DNA of 64,000 nucleotides from assembly GCA_947483555.1 (NCBI GenBank), contig CANKMW010000036.1, positions 1-64,000 on the forward strand, in the 5' to 3' direction. A model generated the notes under the pieces. It made no database searches, had not been told where the DNA came from, and worked only from the letters and a program-made list of their open reading frames with translations. The position numbers were made by a program, and so were the translations under genes. Positions 32,145 through 43,647 of this stretch are shown piece by piece. The DNA comes from Myxococcales bacterium. Its GTDB lineage: Bacteria > Myxococcota_A > Polyangia > Haliangiales > Haliangiaceae. Numbering within the stretch: the first letter of the stretch is position 1; every line of letters begins with the position of its first letter.

Positions 32145-32291
32145 CCGGGGGGTGCGGGTCTCTATACCACCCGCGTCACCGAGAGTAGATCGGGTGCCGA
32201 TGAAACCGCGATGGTCGCCCGGTCGAACCATGTAACAAATGCGAATTATTGTGGTTTTGCCTGGTCGCCGGGATCGTGAACCGTGCTCGGC

Positions 32292-32320
32292 TTGACCCCC
32301 GCGCCGCCGGGCGGTAACCA
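32292..32320 (+). promoter_or_regulatory. Candidate promoter, leaderless GTG context
   Basis: TTGACC (32292-32297) and TAACCA (32315-32320) are separated by exactly 17 bases, and the GTG start of the large fusion gene at 32327 lies 6 bases after the second box. An AT-rich patch just upstream (32231-32262) is unusual for this region and may be an UP-type element or regulator site. Confidence 0.35.
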
Positions 32321-32326
32321 GGCCCA

Positions 32327-35300
32327 GTGCAAGCGCTAGGCAACTTCATCGGTGGCGTGTTCGTCGCTCCCAGCGGCGCCGCGCTGGTGTCGCGGAACCC
32401 CGCGGCGGACGGCGCGGTGGTGTTCGAGACCGGTGCCTCGGTGGACGGCGTCGCCGCCGCCACCGCCGCCGCGGCCGCCGCGCAACCAGCCTGGGCGCGC
32501 CTGACCCTGGCGCTCCGGGTCGCCGCGCTGGGCCGCTGGAAGGACGCCATCGCCGCGCGCAGCAAGGACCTCGCCGACGCGATCGTGCTCGAGACCGGCA
32601 AGCTGCGCGCCGAGGCGGCGCAGGAGGTGGCCACCGTGCTCGGTCGCTTCGAGGTCGCGCGCGCGCTGCTGGCGGCCGATCTGCGCGAGGGCCCGATCGC
32701 CGGTTCCCCGCACGAGCAACTCCGCTACCACCCGCTGGGCGTGGTCGCGATCATCGGTCCCTACAACTACCCGGCCCACCTGTGCCATGCCCACGTCGTG
32801 CCGGCGCTGCTGGCGGGCAACACGGTGGTGGTCAAGCCGTCGGACATCACGCCCCTGGTTGGCCAGCGCTACGCCGAGACCGCGCTCGCCGCCGGCCTGC
32901 CGGCCGGCGTCTTCAACCTGGTGCAAGGCACCGGCGCCGTCGGCGCGGCCCTGGTCGCCGACCCGGTGGTGCGCGGCCTGTGCTTCACCGGCAGCTACAC
33001 CGTCGGGCGCCGCATCCAGGAGGCCGCGCTCGATCGACCGGAGCTGCTGGTCGCGCTCGAGATGGGTGGCAAGAACACCGTCGTCGTCCTCGACGACGCC
33101 AGCGTGCGCCAGGCCGCGCACGAGATCCTGGTCGGTGGCTACCTGTCGGCAGGTCAGCGCTGCACCGCGACCGATCGGGTGCTGGTGCACCACAAGCTCG
33201 CTGGCGCCCTGGTCGATGCGCTGCGGGCGGCGGCGCCGCGCCTGCGGTTCGGTGATCCCGAGGACGCGGCCAGCTTCGCCGGCCCGCTCGCGACCGCCGC
33301 CGGCCGCGAGCGCTTCGAGGCGGCGCTCGATGCCGGTCGCCACGCCGGCGCCGAGCCGATCGTGGACGGCGCGCGGCTGCCCGGCGGTTTCTACCGCTCG
33401 GCGTCGCTGCACCGGCTGCCGGCCGGCCGCCACGACGCCCCGGGCTACACCGACGTCGAGCTGTTCGGCCCCGATGTCGGCGTCGAGCTCGTCGACGACG
33501 ACGACGAGGCCATCGCGGTCGTCAACGCCAGCCGGTTTGGCTTCGCCAACGCGGTCTTCACCGGCTCGAGCGAGCGCTTCGAGCGCTTCTACCGCGAGAC
33601 CACGAGCGGCATCCTCAACCGCAACCGGTCGACCAACCTGGCCAGCCCGCGGCTGCCGTTCGGTGGCGTCGGCAAGAGCGGCAACTACCGTCCCGCCGGC
33701 TCGATGGCGCACCGCAACGTGGTGGTGGCGGTCGCCGTGCAGGACAACGTGATCGGGACCATCGCCACCCACCCGATGCTCGCCGATCACCTGCCGGCCT
33801 GGGATCTCGATCGGCTCGAGCGCCAGCATGCCGCCGAGGACGTCGCCGAGGCGACCCGCTCGCTGGTCGACGACGCCCGGCCGATGGGGCTGCGCCGTCC
33901 GAAGGGCGGACAGATGCCGCGCAGCGATTCGTGGCTGATCCGGCTCTACGCCGGCGACCGCGTGGCGCGCGAGAAGAAGCCGGCGGTGTTCGATCACCTG
34001 CGATCGGCCGGGCCGTGGTTCGTCTCGGTCGACGACGAGCCGCTGTCGATCCTCGACGGCATGAGCCAGACCGCGACGGTGTGCGGCGGCTTCGCCGAGG
34101 ACCCGGTGGTGCGCGGCCTGGTCGAGGGTGCGTTCGGCGACACCCTGACCAGCAACGAGGACACCGCGGTGGGCGAGACCTGGGCCGCCGCCGAGTACGC
34201 CGCCACGCTCCGCCACCTGGTGCCCGGCCTGCCGCACGTGACGTTCACCGCCTCGGGCGCCGAGGCCAACGAGAAGGCGCTGGCGCTGTGTCGGCTCAAC
34301 GCGTCGCGACCGGACGCGACCCGGGTGCTGGCCTTCGAGGGCAGCTTCCATGGCCGGCTGTTGCTGGCGCTGCACGCCACCCACAGCCCGTCCAAGCGGG
34401 CGGCGTACGAGCTGCCCGGCTACGAGGCGACCTTCGCGCCGTTTCCGGTCTGGGTCACGCCTGGCGACGACGAGCCGGCCGCGCCGGGCGGCTTCTACGC
34501 CGCCTGCGCCGCGGGCGAGATGGACGATCTGGTCGCCCGCTACGGCGACGCCAAGGACGATCCGTTGCTGGCCGCCGAGATCGCCAGCCTGCGCCGGGTT
34601 CACGACGAGCTGCTCGGCGGCCAGTACATGTGCGTGATCATCGAGCCGATGCAATCGGAGGGCGGCGATCGGTATGGCACCGAGCGGTTCTTCCGCGCCC
34701 TGCGCCTGTTGACCCGCCGCCACGACACGCTGCTGGTGATGGACGAGGTGCAGACCGGGTTCGGGCTCGGTGGCGGCTTCGCGTGGCACGCGCGCTTCCG
34801 CCTGCTCACCCACCGCGGTCAGCCCGACTACCCGGACGTGGTCACGTTCGCCAAGCGGGCCCAGGTCGGCGTGGTGATGTCGCGCTTCGAGGATCCCGAA
34901 CCGGCCAGCGCGCACAACGCCTCGCTGGTCCGCGGCCGGATCCACGCCGAGATGATGTCGACCAGCCACGCCGCGGCGCGCATCGAGAAGCTGGTGCGGC
35001 CGCGGCTCGAGGCGGTGGCGCACGCCTTTCCGCACCTGGTCGCCAGCCCGCGCGCCTGCGGCTACGCGTTCGCCTTCGACCTGCCGACGGCGGCGATCCT
35101 CGACGCCTACATCGGCCAGCGCTTCTGGCGCGGCGCGATCGTGTTCGCCGCCGGGACCCGGACCGCACGCTACCGGCTGGCCGACACCTACGGCGTGCGC
35201 GAGATCGATCTGCTGTTCGACGCCGTGCGCCGCTCGCTGTCGTGGATCGATGCCCACCCCGGCCAGAAGCCGCCCGAGTGGGAGGACATCCTCGAACCGG

Positions 35301-37009
35301 CGCCGGTCAAGGCCCCGATCATCCCCGACGGGGTCAGCTTCCGCCAGGTGGTGCACACCGAGGCCATGGGGCTGTTGCCCGCGATCCTCGACATCGAGTA
35401 CCAGGTCTACGAACCGGCCCGCCGCACCCCGCCGGCCGAGATCCGCGTCGCGCTCGAGGATCCCGAGGGCTCGGTGGTGATCGCGGAGAAGGCGGCCGAC
35501 GGCGGACCGCAGCTGATCGGGTTCGCGATCGGCGCGCCGCTCGAGGCCAGCCGCGACGTCGAGGGTTGCGACGGCGATCCGCTGCTCGGTCACCGCAACA
35601 CGATGTACTCGGTGTCGGTCACCGTGGCGCCTGGCTTTCAGGGCACCGGCATCGGTCGTCGGCTCAAGGAGCTGCAGCTCCGCGATGCCCAGGCCCGCCG
35701 TAGTCCCGACGGCGAACCGCGCTACCGTCATGTCACCGGCCGCAACCGCATCGGCCGCACCGCGCAGATGACGCACCTCAACCGGGTGTTCGGTGCCCAC
35801 GTGGTCTCGATCCTCACCGGCCAGTACGAGGATCCCGAGGGCCAGGCCATCTACTACCGCATCCCGCTCGGCGGCATCGCGCCCGATCCGGTGCGGCGCG
35901 CCGAGGTGGTGGCCAGCGGACGCACGCGCTGGGCCGCGAACGCCGCGGTGCCGGGCGCGCTCGACGCCGCGACCGGCCTGACCCGGGTGCTGGCGACGCC
36001 GCCCGAGAGCCTGCGCATCGCCGAGGCGTCGGGCCTGCTGTACGGGCCGGCGGTCAACAAGATCACGCTGATGAACTACGTCACGCCCGGGATGGTGCGG
36101 GCGATCGAGTGGGTCGGCGCGCTGGCGCCGGAGCTGCCGCATCTGTACCTGACCTCGTCGCGCGACGAGACCGTCGACAAGACGCTGCGCATGCTGCGCG
36201 GCACCCGCAAGGCGGCCACGATCGCGATCGGCCTCGCCGGTGGCTACTACGGCCACACCGCGGCGTCGTGCCGATCGCTGTCCGATCCCGAGGTCCACCG
36301 CGGCGGGCCGCCGCACTTCGCGTGGCCGCGCATTCCACACCCGTCGGTGGTCGGGACCGCGGCGTCGATCGCCGCGTTGCGCGACGCGGTGGCGGCGGCG
36401 GGCGGCGCCGCCAACGTGTTCGGCTTCTTCTACGAGCCGTGCCAGGAGCGCACCGGGCGCGTGATCTCGCGCGACTTCTCGGCGGCGCTCGCCGCGCTGC
36501 GCGACGAGCTCGACCTGCCGATGATCGCGGTCGAGAACAGCACCTGTGCCTACCGCTCGGGACTGGGGCCGTTCGCGTCGGGGGCGTCGGGGCTGCGGCC
36601 CGACGTGATCGCGTGGTGGGGTGGCGCCCAGACCGGCTACCTGCACGTGGCGTCGCGCTGGTTCGTGGCCACGCCGCTGGCGCTGGTCTCGACCTGGGAC
36701 GGCGACGAGCTGTCGCTGGTCCGCAACCACCACCAGCTGCGCGCCGCCCGCCACCTCGACGCGGCGGCGGGCTCGGCGGCGCTCGATCGGGCGCTGGCGC
36801 CGGCCGCGGCGATGCTGCCGGCGAGCGGCCTGGGCCTGTATCGCGTGATCGAGGCCGGCGACCGCGCCGACGCGGTGTACGCGCACTGCCGCGACCACGG
36901 CGTGGTGCTGCGCCGGTTCCCGGGCGGACGCCTCGGCGTGGTGCCGGCGCTCGATCAGGCGGTGGCGGTCGCGGAACGGCTGGGCGCGGCGCTGGCGGAG
37001 CTGCGCTGA
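32327..37009 (+). CDS. Four-module fusion: ALDH, class III aminotransferase, GNAT, pseudo-aminotransferase
   Basis: A 1,560-residue cytosolic protein. Module 1 (about 1-480) is an aldehyde dehydrogenase closest in flavour to succinylglutamate-semialdehyde dehydrogenase, with Asn147 (GPYNYP), Glu245 (LEMGGKN) and Cys279 (GQRCTATDR). Module 2 (about 525-975) is a class III aminotransferase like lysine 6-aminotransferase: TASGAEANEKAL, SFHGRLL, VIIEPMQSEGGD, Asp806 (MDEVQTGFG) and PLP Lys843 (FAKRAQVG). Module 3 (about 1000-1180) is a GNAT N-acyltransferase with the acetyl-CoA loop GFQGTGIGRRL. Module 4 (about 1185-1560) is a second class III fold where Lys is replaced by Gly1432 (WWGGAQTG) and the DEVQTG site by VENSTCAYRSG. 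Reading: an amine is transaminated to an aldehyde, oxidised to an acid, and the amine or product acylated; module 4 likely serves as scaffold or substrate site. The stop overlaps the next ATG (TGATG). Confidence 0.88.
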   Translation: MQALGNFIGGVFVAPSGAALVSRNPAADGAVVFETGASVDGVAAATAAAAAAQPAWARLTLALRVAALGRWKDAIAARSKDLADAIVLETGKLRAEAAQEVATVLGRFEVARALLAADLREGPIAGSPHEQLRYHPLGVVAIIGPYNYPAHLCHAHVVPALLAGNTVVVKPSDITPLVGQRYAETALAAGLPAGVFNLVQGTGAVGAALVADPVVRGLCFTGSYTVGRRIQEAALDRPELLVALEMGGKNTVVVLDDASVRQAAHEILVGGYLSAGQRCTATDRVLVHHKLAGALVDALRAAAPRLRFGDPEDAASFAGPLATAAGRERFEAALDAGRHAGAEPIVDGARLPGGFYRSASLHRLPAGRHDAPGYTDVELFGPDVGVELVDDDDEAIAVVNASRFGFANAVFTGSSERFERFYRETTSGILNRNRSTNLASPRLPFGGVGKSGNYRPAGSMAHRNVVVAVAVQDNVIGTIATHPMLADHLPAWDLDRLERQHAAEDVAEATRSLVDDARPMGLRRPKGGQMPRSDSWLIRLYAGDRVAREKKPAVFDHLRSAGPWFVSVDDEPLSILDGMSQTATVCGGFAEDPVVRGLVEGAFGDTLTSNEDTAVGETWAAAEYAATLRHLVPGLPHVTFTASGAEANEKALALCRLNASRPDATRVLAFEGSFHGRLLLALHATHSPSKRAAYELPGYEATFAPFPVWVTPGDDEPAAPGGFYAACAAGEMDDLVARYGDAKDDPLLAAEIASLRRVHDELLGGQYMCVIIEPMQSEGGDRYGTERFFRALRLLTRRHDTLLVMDEVQTGFGLGGGFAWHARFRLLTHRGQPDYPDVVTFAKRAQVGVVMSRFEDPEPASAHNASLVRGRIHAEMMSTSHAAARIEKLVRPRLEAVAHAFPHLVASPRACGYAFAFDLPTAAILDAYIGQRFWRGAIVFAAGTRTARYRLADTYGVREIDLLFDAVRRSLSWIDAHPGQKPPEWEDILEPAPVKAPIIPDGVSFRQVVHTEAMGLLPAILDIEYQVYEPARRTPPAEIRVALEDPEGSVVIAEKAADGGPQLIGFAIGAPLEASRDVEGCDGDPLLGHRNTMYSVSVTVAPGFQGTGIGRRLKELQLRDAQARRSPDGEPRYRHVTGRNRIGRTAQMTHLNRVFGAHVVSILTGQYEDPEGQAIYYRIPLGGIAPDPVRRAEVVASGRTRWAANAAVPGALDAATGLTRVLATPPESLRIAEASGLLYGPAVNKITLMNYVTPGMVRAIEWVGALAPELPHLYLTSSRDETVDKTLRMLRGTRKAATIAIGLAGGYYGHTAASCRSLSDPEVHRGGPPHFAWPRIPHPSVVGTAASIAALRDAVAAAGGAANVFGFFYEPCQERTGRVISRDFSAALAALRDELDLPMIAVENSTCAYRSGLGPFASGASGLRPDVIAWWGGAQTGYLHVASRWFVATPLALVSTWDGDELSLVRNHHQLRAARHLDAAAGSAALDRALAPAAAMLPASGLGLYRVIEAGDRADAVYAHCRDHGVVLRRFPGGRLGVVPALDQAVAVAERLGAALAELR

Positions 37010-38109
37010 TGCGGGTGCTGGAGCTGCCGGCCGGAGCGACGCCGCGGCGCTGGGGTCAGATCCACGGCGAGAGCTTCCGCGGCGAGGTGCAGTCGCTGGC
37101 CGCGATCCGGACCTACCTGTGCACCCGGGTCGGCGGCTTCCCGGACGCCGCCAGCGTGCTGGCCGCCGCCGAGGCCCACCTGCCGGTGCTGGCGCGATAC
37201 CACGCCGGCCTGTTCGAGGAGCTGTGTGGCATCGCCGACGGCGCCGGCGTGACGGCGGCCGAGATCGTGGTCGCCAACCACTACACCGATCTCCGCGACC
37301 TGTCGCCCGATCGCTCGCGATGGCGAGCGGCGCCCGAACGAGCGGCCGACGCCGACGGCGGTTGCAGCGTCATCTGGGCCGAGTCGCCGAGCGGTCGCAT
37401 CCTGGCCCAGACCTGGGACATGCACGCCACCGCGATCCCGTACGTGATGATGCTGCACGTCCCCGCCAGCGCCGACGGGCCAGCGGCGTGGCTGTTCACG
37501 CTCACCGGTTGCCTCGGGCTCACCGGCATGAATGCGGCGGGCGTGGCGATCGGCATCAACAACCTGTACTCGAACGACGCCACCCTCGGCGTGGTGTGGC
37601 CGGCGATGGTGCGGCGGGCGCTGCAGGTGGGCTCGGCGGCGCAGGCTCGCGACCTGATCGTGGGCAGCCCGATCGGCTCCGGTCACCACTACCTGGTCGC
37701 CGATCGCCAGGACGCGTTCGCGATCGAGACCTCGGGCGTGTTGCGCAAGGAGATCTATCGCTCGACCGCGGCCGCGCCGCGGCCGGCGTACTGCCACACC
37801 AACCACTGCCTCGACGCCGAGGTGGCGGCGGCGTCGTCGATCTCGCCGACCAGCACCACCCGCGAGCGCATGGCCTGGCTCGAGGCCAGCACGGCGGCGG
37901 CGCCGATCCGCGATCTCGATGACGTGTGGACGCGGATGGGCTCCCAGGACGGCTGGCCGAAGAGCATCAGCACCAACCTGGCGACCGCCGAGAACCCGCA
38001 CGGCACCGCCACCTGCGGTGCGGTGGCCATGAACCTCGACCGCGGCGAGCTGTGGGCCCAGGGCGGCTTCGTCACCAACGTGCGCGCCGAGCGGTTCACC
38101 GTCGCCTGA
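37009..38109 (+). CDS. C45-family Ntn hydrolase (penicillin acyltransferase-like)
   Basis: A 366-residue enzyme of the family that includes isopenicillin-N acyltransferase. Family members cut themselves before a Cys that becomes the N-terminal nucleophile. Here the processing site is DADGG-CSVIWAESPSG, that is Gly118/Cys119, followed by RILAQTWDMH, LTGCLGLTGMNAAGVAIGIN, the VADRQDAFAIETSG turn and YCHTNHCLD. Upstream residues 1-118 would form the small subunit (RRWGQIHGESFRGEV). Activity could be acyl transfer to, or hydrolysis of, an N-acyl amino acid or peptide. Its ATG shares a base with the stop of the four-module fusion, so the two are made together; the fusion's GNAT would add an acyl group and this enzyme move or remove one (inference). 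Confidence 0.9.
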   Translation: MRVLELPAGATPRRWGQIHGESFRGEVQSLAAIRTYLCTRVGGFPDAASVLAAAEAHLPVLARYHAGLFEELCGIADGAGVTAAEIVVANHYTDLRDLSPDRSRWRAAPERAADADGGCSVIWAESPSGRILAQTWDMHATAIPYVMMLHVPASADGPAAWLFTLTGCLGLTGMNAAGVAIGINNLYSNDATLGVVWPAMVRRALQVGSAAQARDLIVGSPIGSGHHYLVADRQDAFAIETSGVLRKEIYRSTAAAPRPAYCHTNHCLDAEVAAASSISPTSTTRERMAWLEASTAAAPIRDLDDVWTRMGSQDGWPKSISTNLATAENPHGTATCGAVAMNLDRGELWAQGGFVTNVRAERFTVA

Positions 38110-38124
38110 CGGTCGGAGCGACGC

Positions 38125-40911
<2,787 letters not shown>

Positions 40912-41003
40912 ACCACCGCGTCGCCCGGCCGGGCGTGATCCGCACGCCTTGCATCCCGCGCTCTCGTCGCGCACGATGCCGACCGACATCCATCCGGCGG
41001 CCG

Positions 41004-42272
41004 ATGAGCGACACCGAGTACCCGTTCTTCTTCACCTGGACCGCGCAGAAGTCGGCCCGCCCGTTCGAGCTGACCGGCGGCGACGGTGCGTGGTTCACCA
41101 CCGCCGACGGCGGCCGCTGGCTTGATCTGGGCGCGCTCAGCTACCAGGTCAACGCCGGTCACGGCAACCGCCGCATCATCGACGCGATCAAGCGCCAGGC
41201 CGACGACCTGTGCCTGGCGTCGCCGGGCGCGGTGTTCCCGGCCAAGGTCGAGCTGGCCGAGAAGCTGCTCGCGCTGGCCGGGCCCGGCTTCAGCAAGGTC
41301 TTCTTCTGCCTGTCGGGCGCCGAGGCCAACGAGAACGCGCTGAAGATCGCGCGGCTGGTCACGCGACGGTTGAAGATGATGTCGCGCTACCGCAGCTACC
41401 ACGGGGCGTCGATGGGCGCGTTGACGCTGACCGGCGACTGGCGGCGACCGCCGCTCGAGCCCGGCATCCCCGGCGTCGTGCACGTGCCCGACTGTTACTG
41501 CGACCACTGCCCGTTCGGGCAGCAGCTCGCCACCTGCAAGCGCGAGTGCGCGACCCACCTGGGCGAGGTCATGCGGCTCGAGGGCGGCGGCTTCGCCGGC
41601 GTCATCCTCGAGCCGGTGCCGGGCGCCAACGGCGTGCTGGTGCCGCCGCCCGAGTACTGGCCGATCGTGCGCCAGGCCTGCGACGCCGACGGCGCGCTGC
41701 TGATCGCCGACGAGGTGCTCACCGGGTTCGGCCGCACCGGCAAGACGTTCGGGTTCCAGCACTGGGACGTGACGCCCGACCTCATCACGTGCGCCAAGGG
41801 CCTGGCCTCGGGCTATCAGCCGATCGGCGCCGTCATCGTCCACGAGCGGGTGGCCCGCCACTTCGACGACCAGATGCTGGCCTGCGGCCTGACCTACTAC
41901 GGCCATCCCACTGGCTGCGCGGCGGCCCTCGAGACCCTCAAGGTCTACGAGGACGAGGGGCTGTACGACAACGCGGCTCGCCTGGGGCCGGTGCTGCTCG
42001 ACGAGTTGCGCCTGGTGGCGCGCCGGCTGTCCGGGGTGCGGACGTTCACGCGCGGCCTGGGGCTGCTCGCCGCGCTCGAGGTCGACGGCGCGCCGGCGGC
42101 GGCGTGGGCGCGCCTGGGGTCGGAGCTGGCGGCGCGGCGGCTGTCGCTGCACCTCGACGGCAAGCGCGGCACCGCGATCTTCGCGCCGCCGCTGTGCATC
42201 AGCGAGGAAGAGCTGGTCGCCGGCATGCGCAGCTTTGGCGACGCCGCGGCGCTCGCCTTCGGAGGAACCTGA
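41004..42272 (+). CDS. Class III PLP-dependent aminotransferase
   Basis: A 422-residue PLP enzyme, active by motif: YQVNAGHGNRRIIDAI, FCLSGAEANENALKIAR, YRSYHGASMGALTLTGD, GVILEPVPGANGVLVPP, IADEVLTGFGRTGKTFG and PLP Lys265 (CAKGLASGYQPIGA). A Cys-rich insert, PDCYCDHCPFGQQ and TCKRECATH, recalls the family branch that uses beta-alanine, taurine or diamines. It is the first gene of an operon with CoA-transferase subunits and a short-chain dehydrogenase, so the amino acid carbon skeleton it releases is probably activated as CoA ester and reduced or oxidised. The exact substrate cannot be read from sequence. ATG 41004; the upstream kinase is divergent. Confidence 0.88.
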   Translation: MSDTEYPFFFTWTAQKSARPFELTGGDGAWFTTADGGRWLDLGALSYQVNAGHGNRRIIDAIKRQADDLCLASPGAVFPAKVELAEKLLALAGPGFSKVFFCLSGAEANENALKIARLVTRRLKMMSRYRSYHGASMGALTLTGDWRRPPLEPGIPGVVHVPDCYCDHCPFGQQLATCKRECATHLGEVMRLEGGGFAGVILEPVPGANGVLVPPPEYWPIVRQACDADGALLIADEVLTGFGRTGKTFGFQHWDVTPDLITCAKGLASGYQPIGAVIVHERVARHFDDQMLACGLTYYGHPTGCAAALETLKVYEDEGLYDNAARLGPVLLDELRLVARRLSGVRTFTRGLGLLAALEVDGAPAAAWARLGSELAARRLSLHLDGKRGTAIFAPPLCISEEELVAGMRSFGDAAALAFGGT

Positions 42273-42274
42273 AC

Positions 42275-43009
42275 GTGTCGGTCACCGCCAACCCCGGACG
42301 ACATCACCACAAGGTGCGCGACTCGGTCGCCGCCGCCCTCGACGGCCTCGACAGCGGCATGACCGTGATGGTCGGCGGCTTCGGTCTGTGCGGCAACGCC
42401 GAGGCGCTGATCGCCGGCGTGGTGGCGCGCGGCGTCCGCGACCTGACGCTGGTGTCCAACAACGCCGGTGCCATCGGCAAGGGACTGGCGACCTGGTTGC
42501 GGGCCGGCATCGTGAGGAAGGTGGTGTGCAGCTACCTCGGCACCAACGAGGATCTGCACAGCCGGATGGCGGCCGGGACCATCGAGGTCGAGGTCAACCC
42601 GCAGGGCACGCTGGTCGAGCGCATGCGCGCCGCCGGTGCCGGCATTCCGGCTTTCTACACCCCGACCGGGGTCGGCACCGTGGTCGAGGACGGCAAGGAG
42701 GTGAAGGAGTTCGACGGCCGGCGCTACCTCCTGGAGCGCGCGCTGCACGCCGACTTCGCGCTGATCCGCGCCCACCAGGTCGACCGCTTCGGCAACCTGC
42801 GCTTCTACCGCACCGCCCGCAACTTCTCGCCGGTGATGGCGACCGCGGCCCGGACCGCGGTGGTCGAGGCCGACCAGCTGGTCGAGGTCGGCGCCATCGA
42901 TCCCGACGACGTGCACTTGCCAGGGATCTACGTCCACCGCATCGTCGAGGTCCGCGACCACGAGGATCCGATCGAGTTCCGCACGGTGCGCCAGCGCGGG
43001 GGCGCGTGA
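42275..43009 (+). CDS. scoA: 3-oxoacid (SCOT-type) CoA-transferase subunit A
   Basis: A 244-residue alpha subunit. The start of the fold, DGLDSGMTVMVGGFGLCGNAE, then NNAGAIGKGLATWLRAG, YLGTNEDLHSRMAAGTIEVE and PAFYTPTGVGTVVEDGKEV match succinyl-CoA:3-ketoacid and related CoA-transferases; the subunit binds CoA-donor chains. GTG 42275 is set by GGAGGA (42261-42266) inside the previous gene, which it follows by 2 bases. Its stop overlaps the B-subunit ATG (TGATG), favouring equal synthesis of both halves. Confidence 0.92.
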   Translation: MSVTANPGRHHHKVRDSVAAALDGLDSGMTVMVGGFGLCGNAEALIAGVVARGVRDLTLVSNNAGAIGKGLATWLRAGIVRKVVCSYLGTNEDLHSRMAAGTIEVEVNPQGTLVERMRAAGAGIPAFYTPTGVGTVVEDGKEVKEFDGRRYLLERALHADFALIRAHQVDRFGNLRFYRTARNFSPVMATAARTAVVEADQLVEVGAIDPDDVHLPGIYVHRIVEVRDHEDPIEFRTVRQRGGA

Positions 43010-43647
43010 TGACGTTCTCGAAAGAAGACATGGCCCGCCGGGCCGCCGCCGAGATCGTCGAGGGATCGATCGTCAACCTCGGCATCGGATTGCCGACCCT
43101 GTGCGCCGACTACCTTCCAGCAGGGGACGGCGATGTCGGCCACGCCTTCCTGCACTCGGAGAACGGGCTGCTCGGCATGGGCCCCTTTCCATACGAGGGC
43201 GACGAGCACCCGCAGCTCATCAACGCCGGCAAGCAGACCGTGACCGTCCTGCCCGGCGGCTCGACCTTCGACTCGGCGGTCTCGTTCGCCATGATCCGCG
43301 GCGGTCACGTCGATCTCGCCATCCTGGGCGCGATGCAGGTCTCGGCGGCCGGCGATCTGGCCAACTGGGCGGTCCCGGGCGGCCGGATCATGGGGATCGG
43401 CGGCGCCATGGATCTGGCCACCGGCTGCCGGCGCGTGATCGCGTTGATGCAGCACGCCACCAAGGACGGCGAGCACAAGCTGGTCGCGACCTGCACCTAT
43501 CCGCTGACCGCGACCCGCGTGGTGTCCCGCGTCATCACCGAGCTCGGCGTCTTCGATCCGGCCGGCGACGGGTTCCGCGTGATCGAGCTGGCGCCAGGGG
43601 TCGAGCGCGCCCAGGTCGCGTCGCTCACCGGCGCGCCGCTCTGGTGA
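43009..43647 (+). CDS. scoB: 3-oxoacid (SCOT-type) CoA-transferase subunit B
   Basis: A 212-residue beta subunit carrying the catalytic glutamate: HSENGLLGMGPFPYEG (Glu51), which forms the glutamyl-CoA thioester intermediate. GIGLPTLCADYLP, VLPGGSTFDSAVSFAMIRGG, LAILGAMQVSAAGDLANW and MGIGGAMDLATG complete the family pattern. Together with subunit A it moves CoA between carboxylic acids. In this operon the acceptor acid probably comes from the aminotransferase product. The stop overlaps the GTG of the dehydrogenase gene by four bases. Confidence 0.93.
   Translation: MTFSKEDMARRAAAEIVEGSIVNLGIGLPTLCADYLPAGDGDVGHAFLHSENGLLGMGPFPYEGDEHPQLINAGKQTVTVLPGGSTFDSAVSFAMIRGGHVDLAILGAMQVSAAGDLANWAVPGGRIMGIGGAMDLATGCRRVIALMQHATKDGEHKLVATCTYPLTATRVVSRVITELGVFDPAGDGFRVIELAPGVERAQVASLTGAPLW

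Noticed and set aside
32336..36898. 1,520-codon open frame opposite the four-module fusion
   Set aside because: It is a shadow: Arg/His/Gly-rich with no domain pattern, while the sense strand shows four enzyme folds.
37009..38109. Beta-lactam biosynthesis cluster
   Set aside because: No ACV synthetase or isopenicillin N synthase is present; C45 and lysine-aminotransferase-like genes alone do not support that product.
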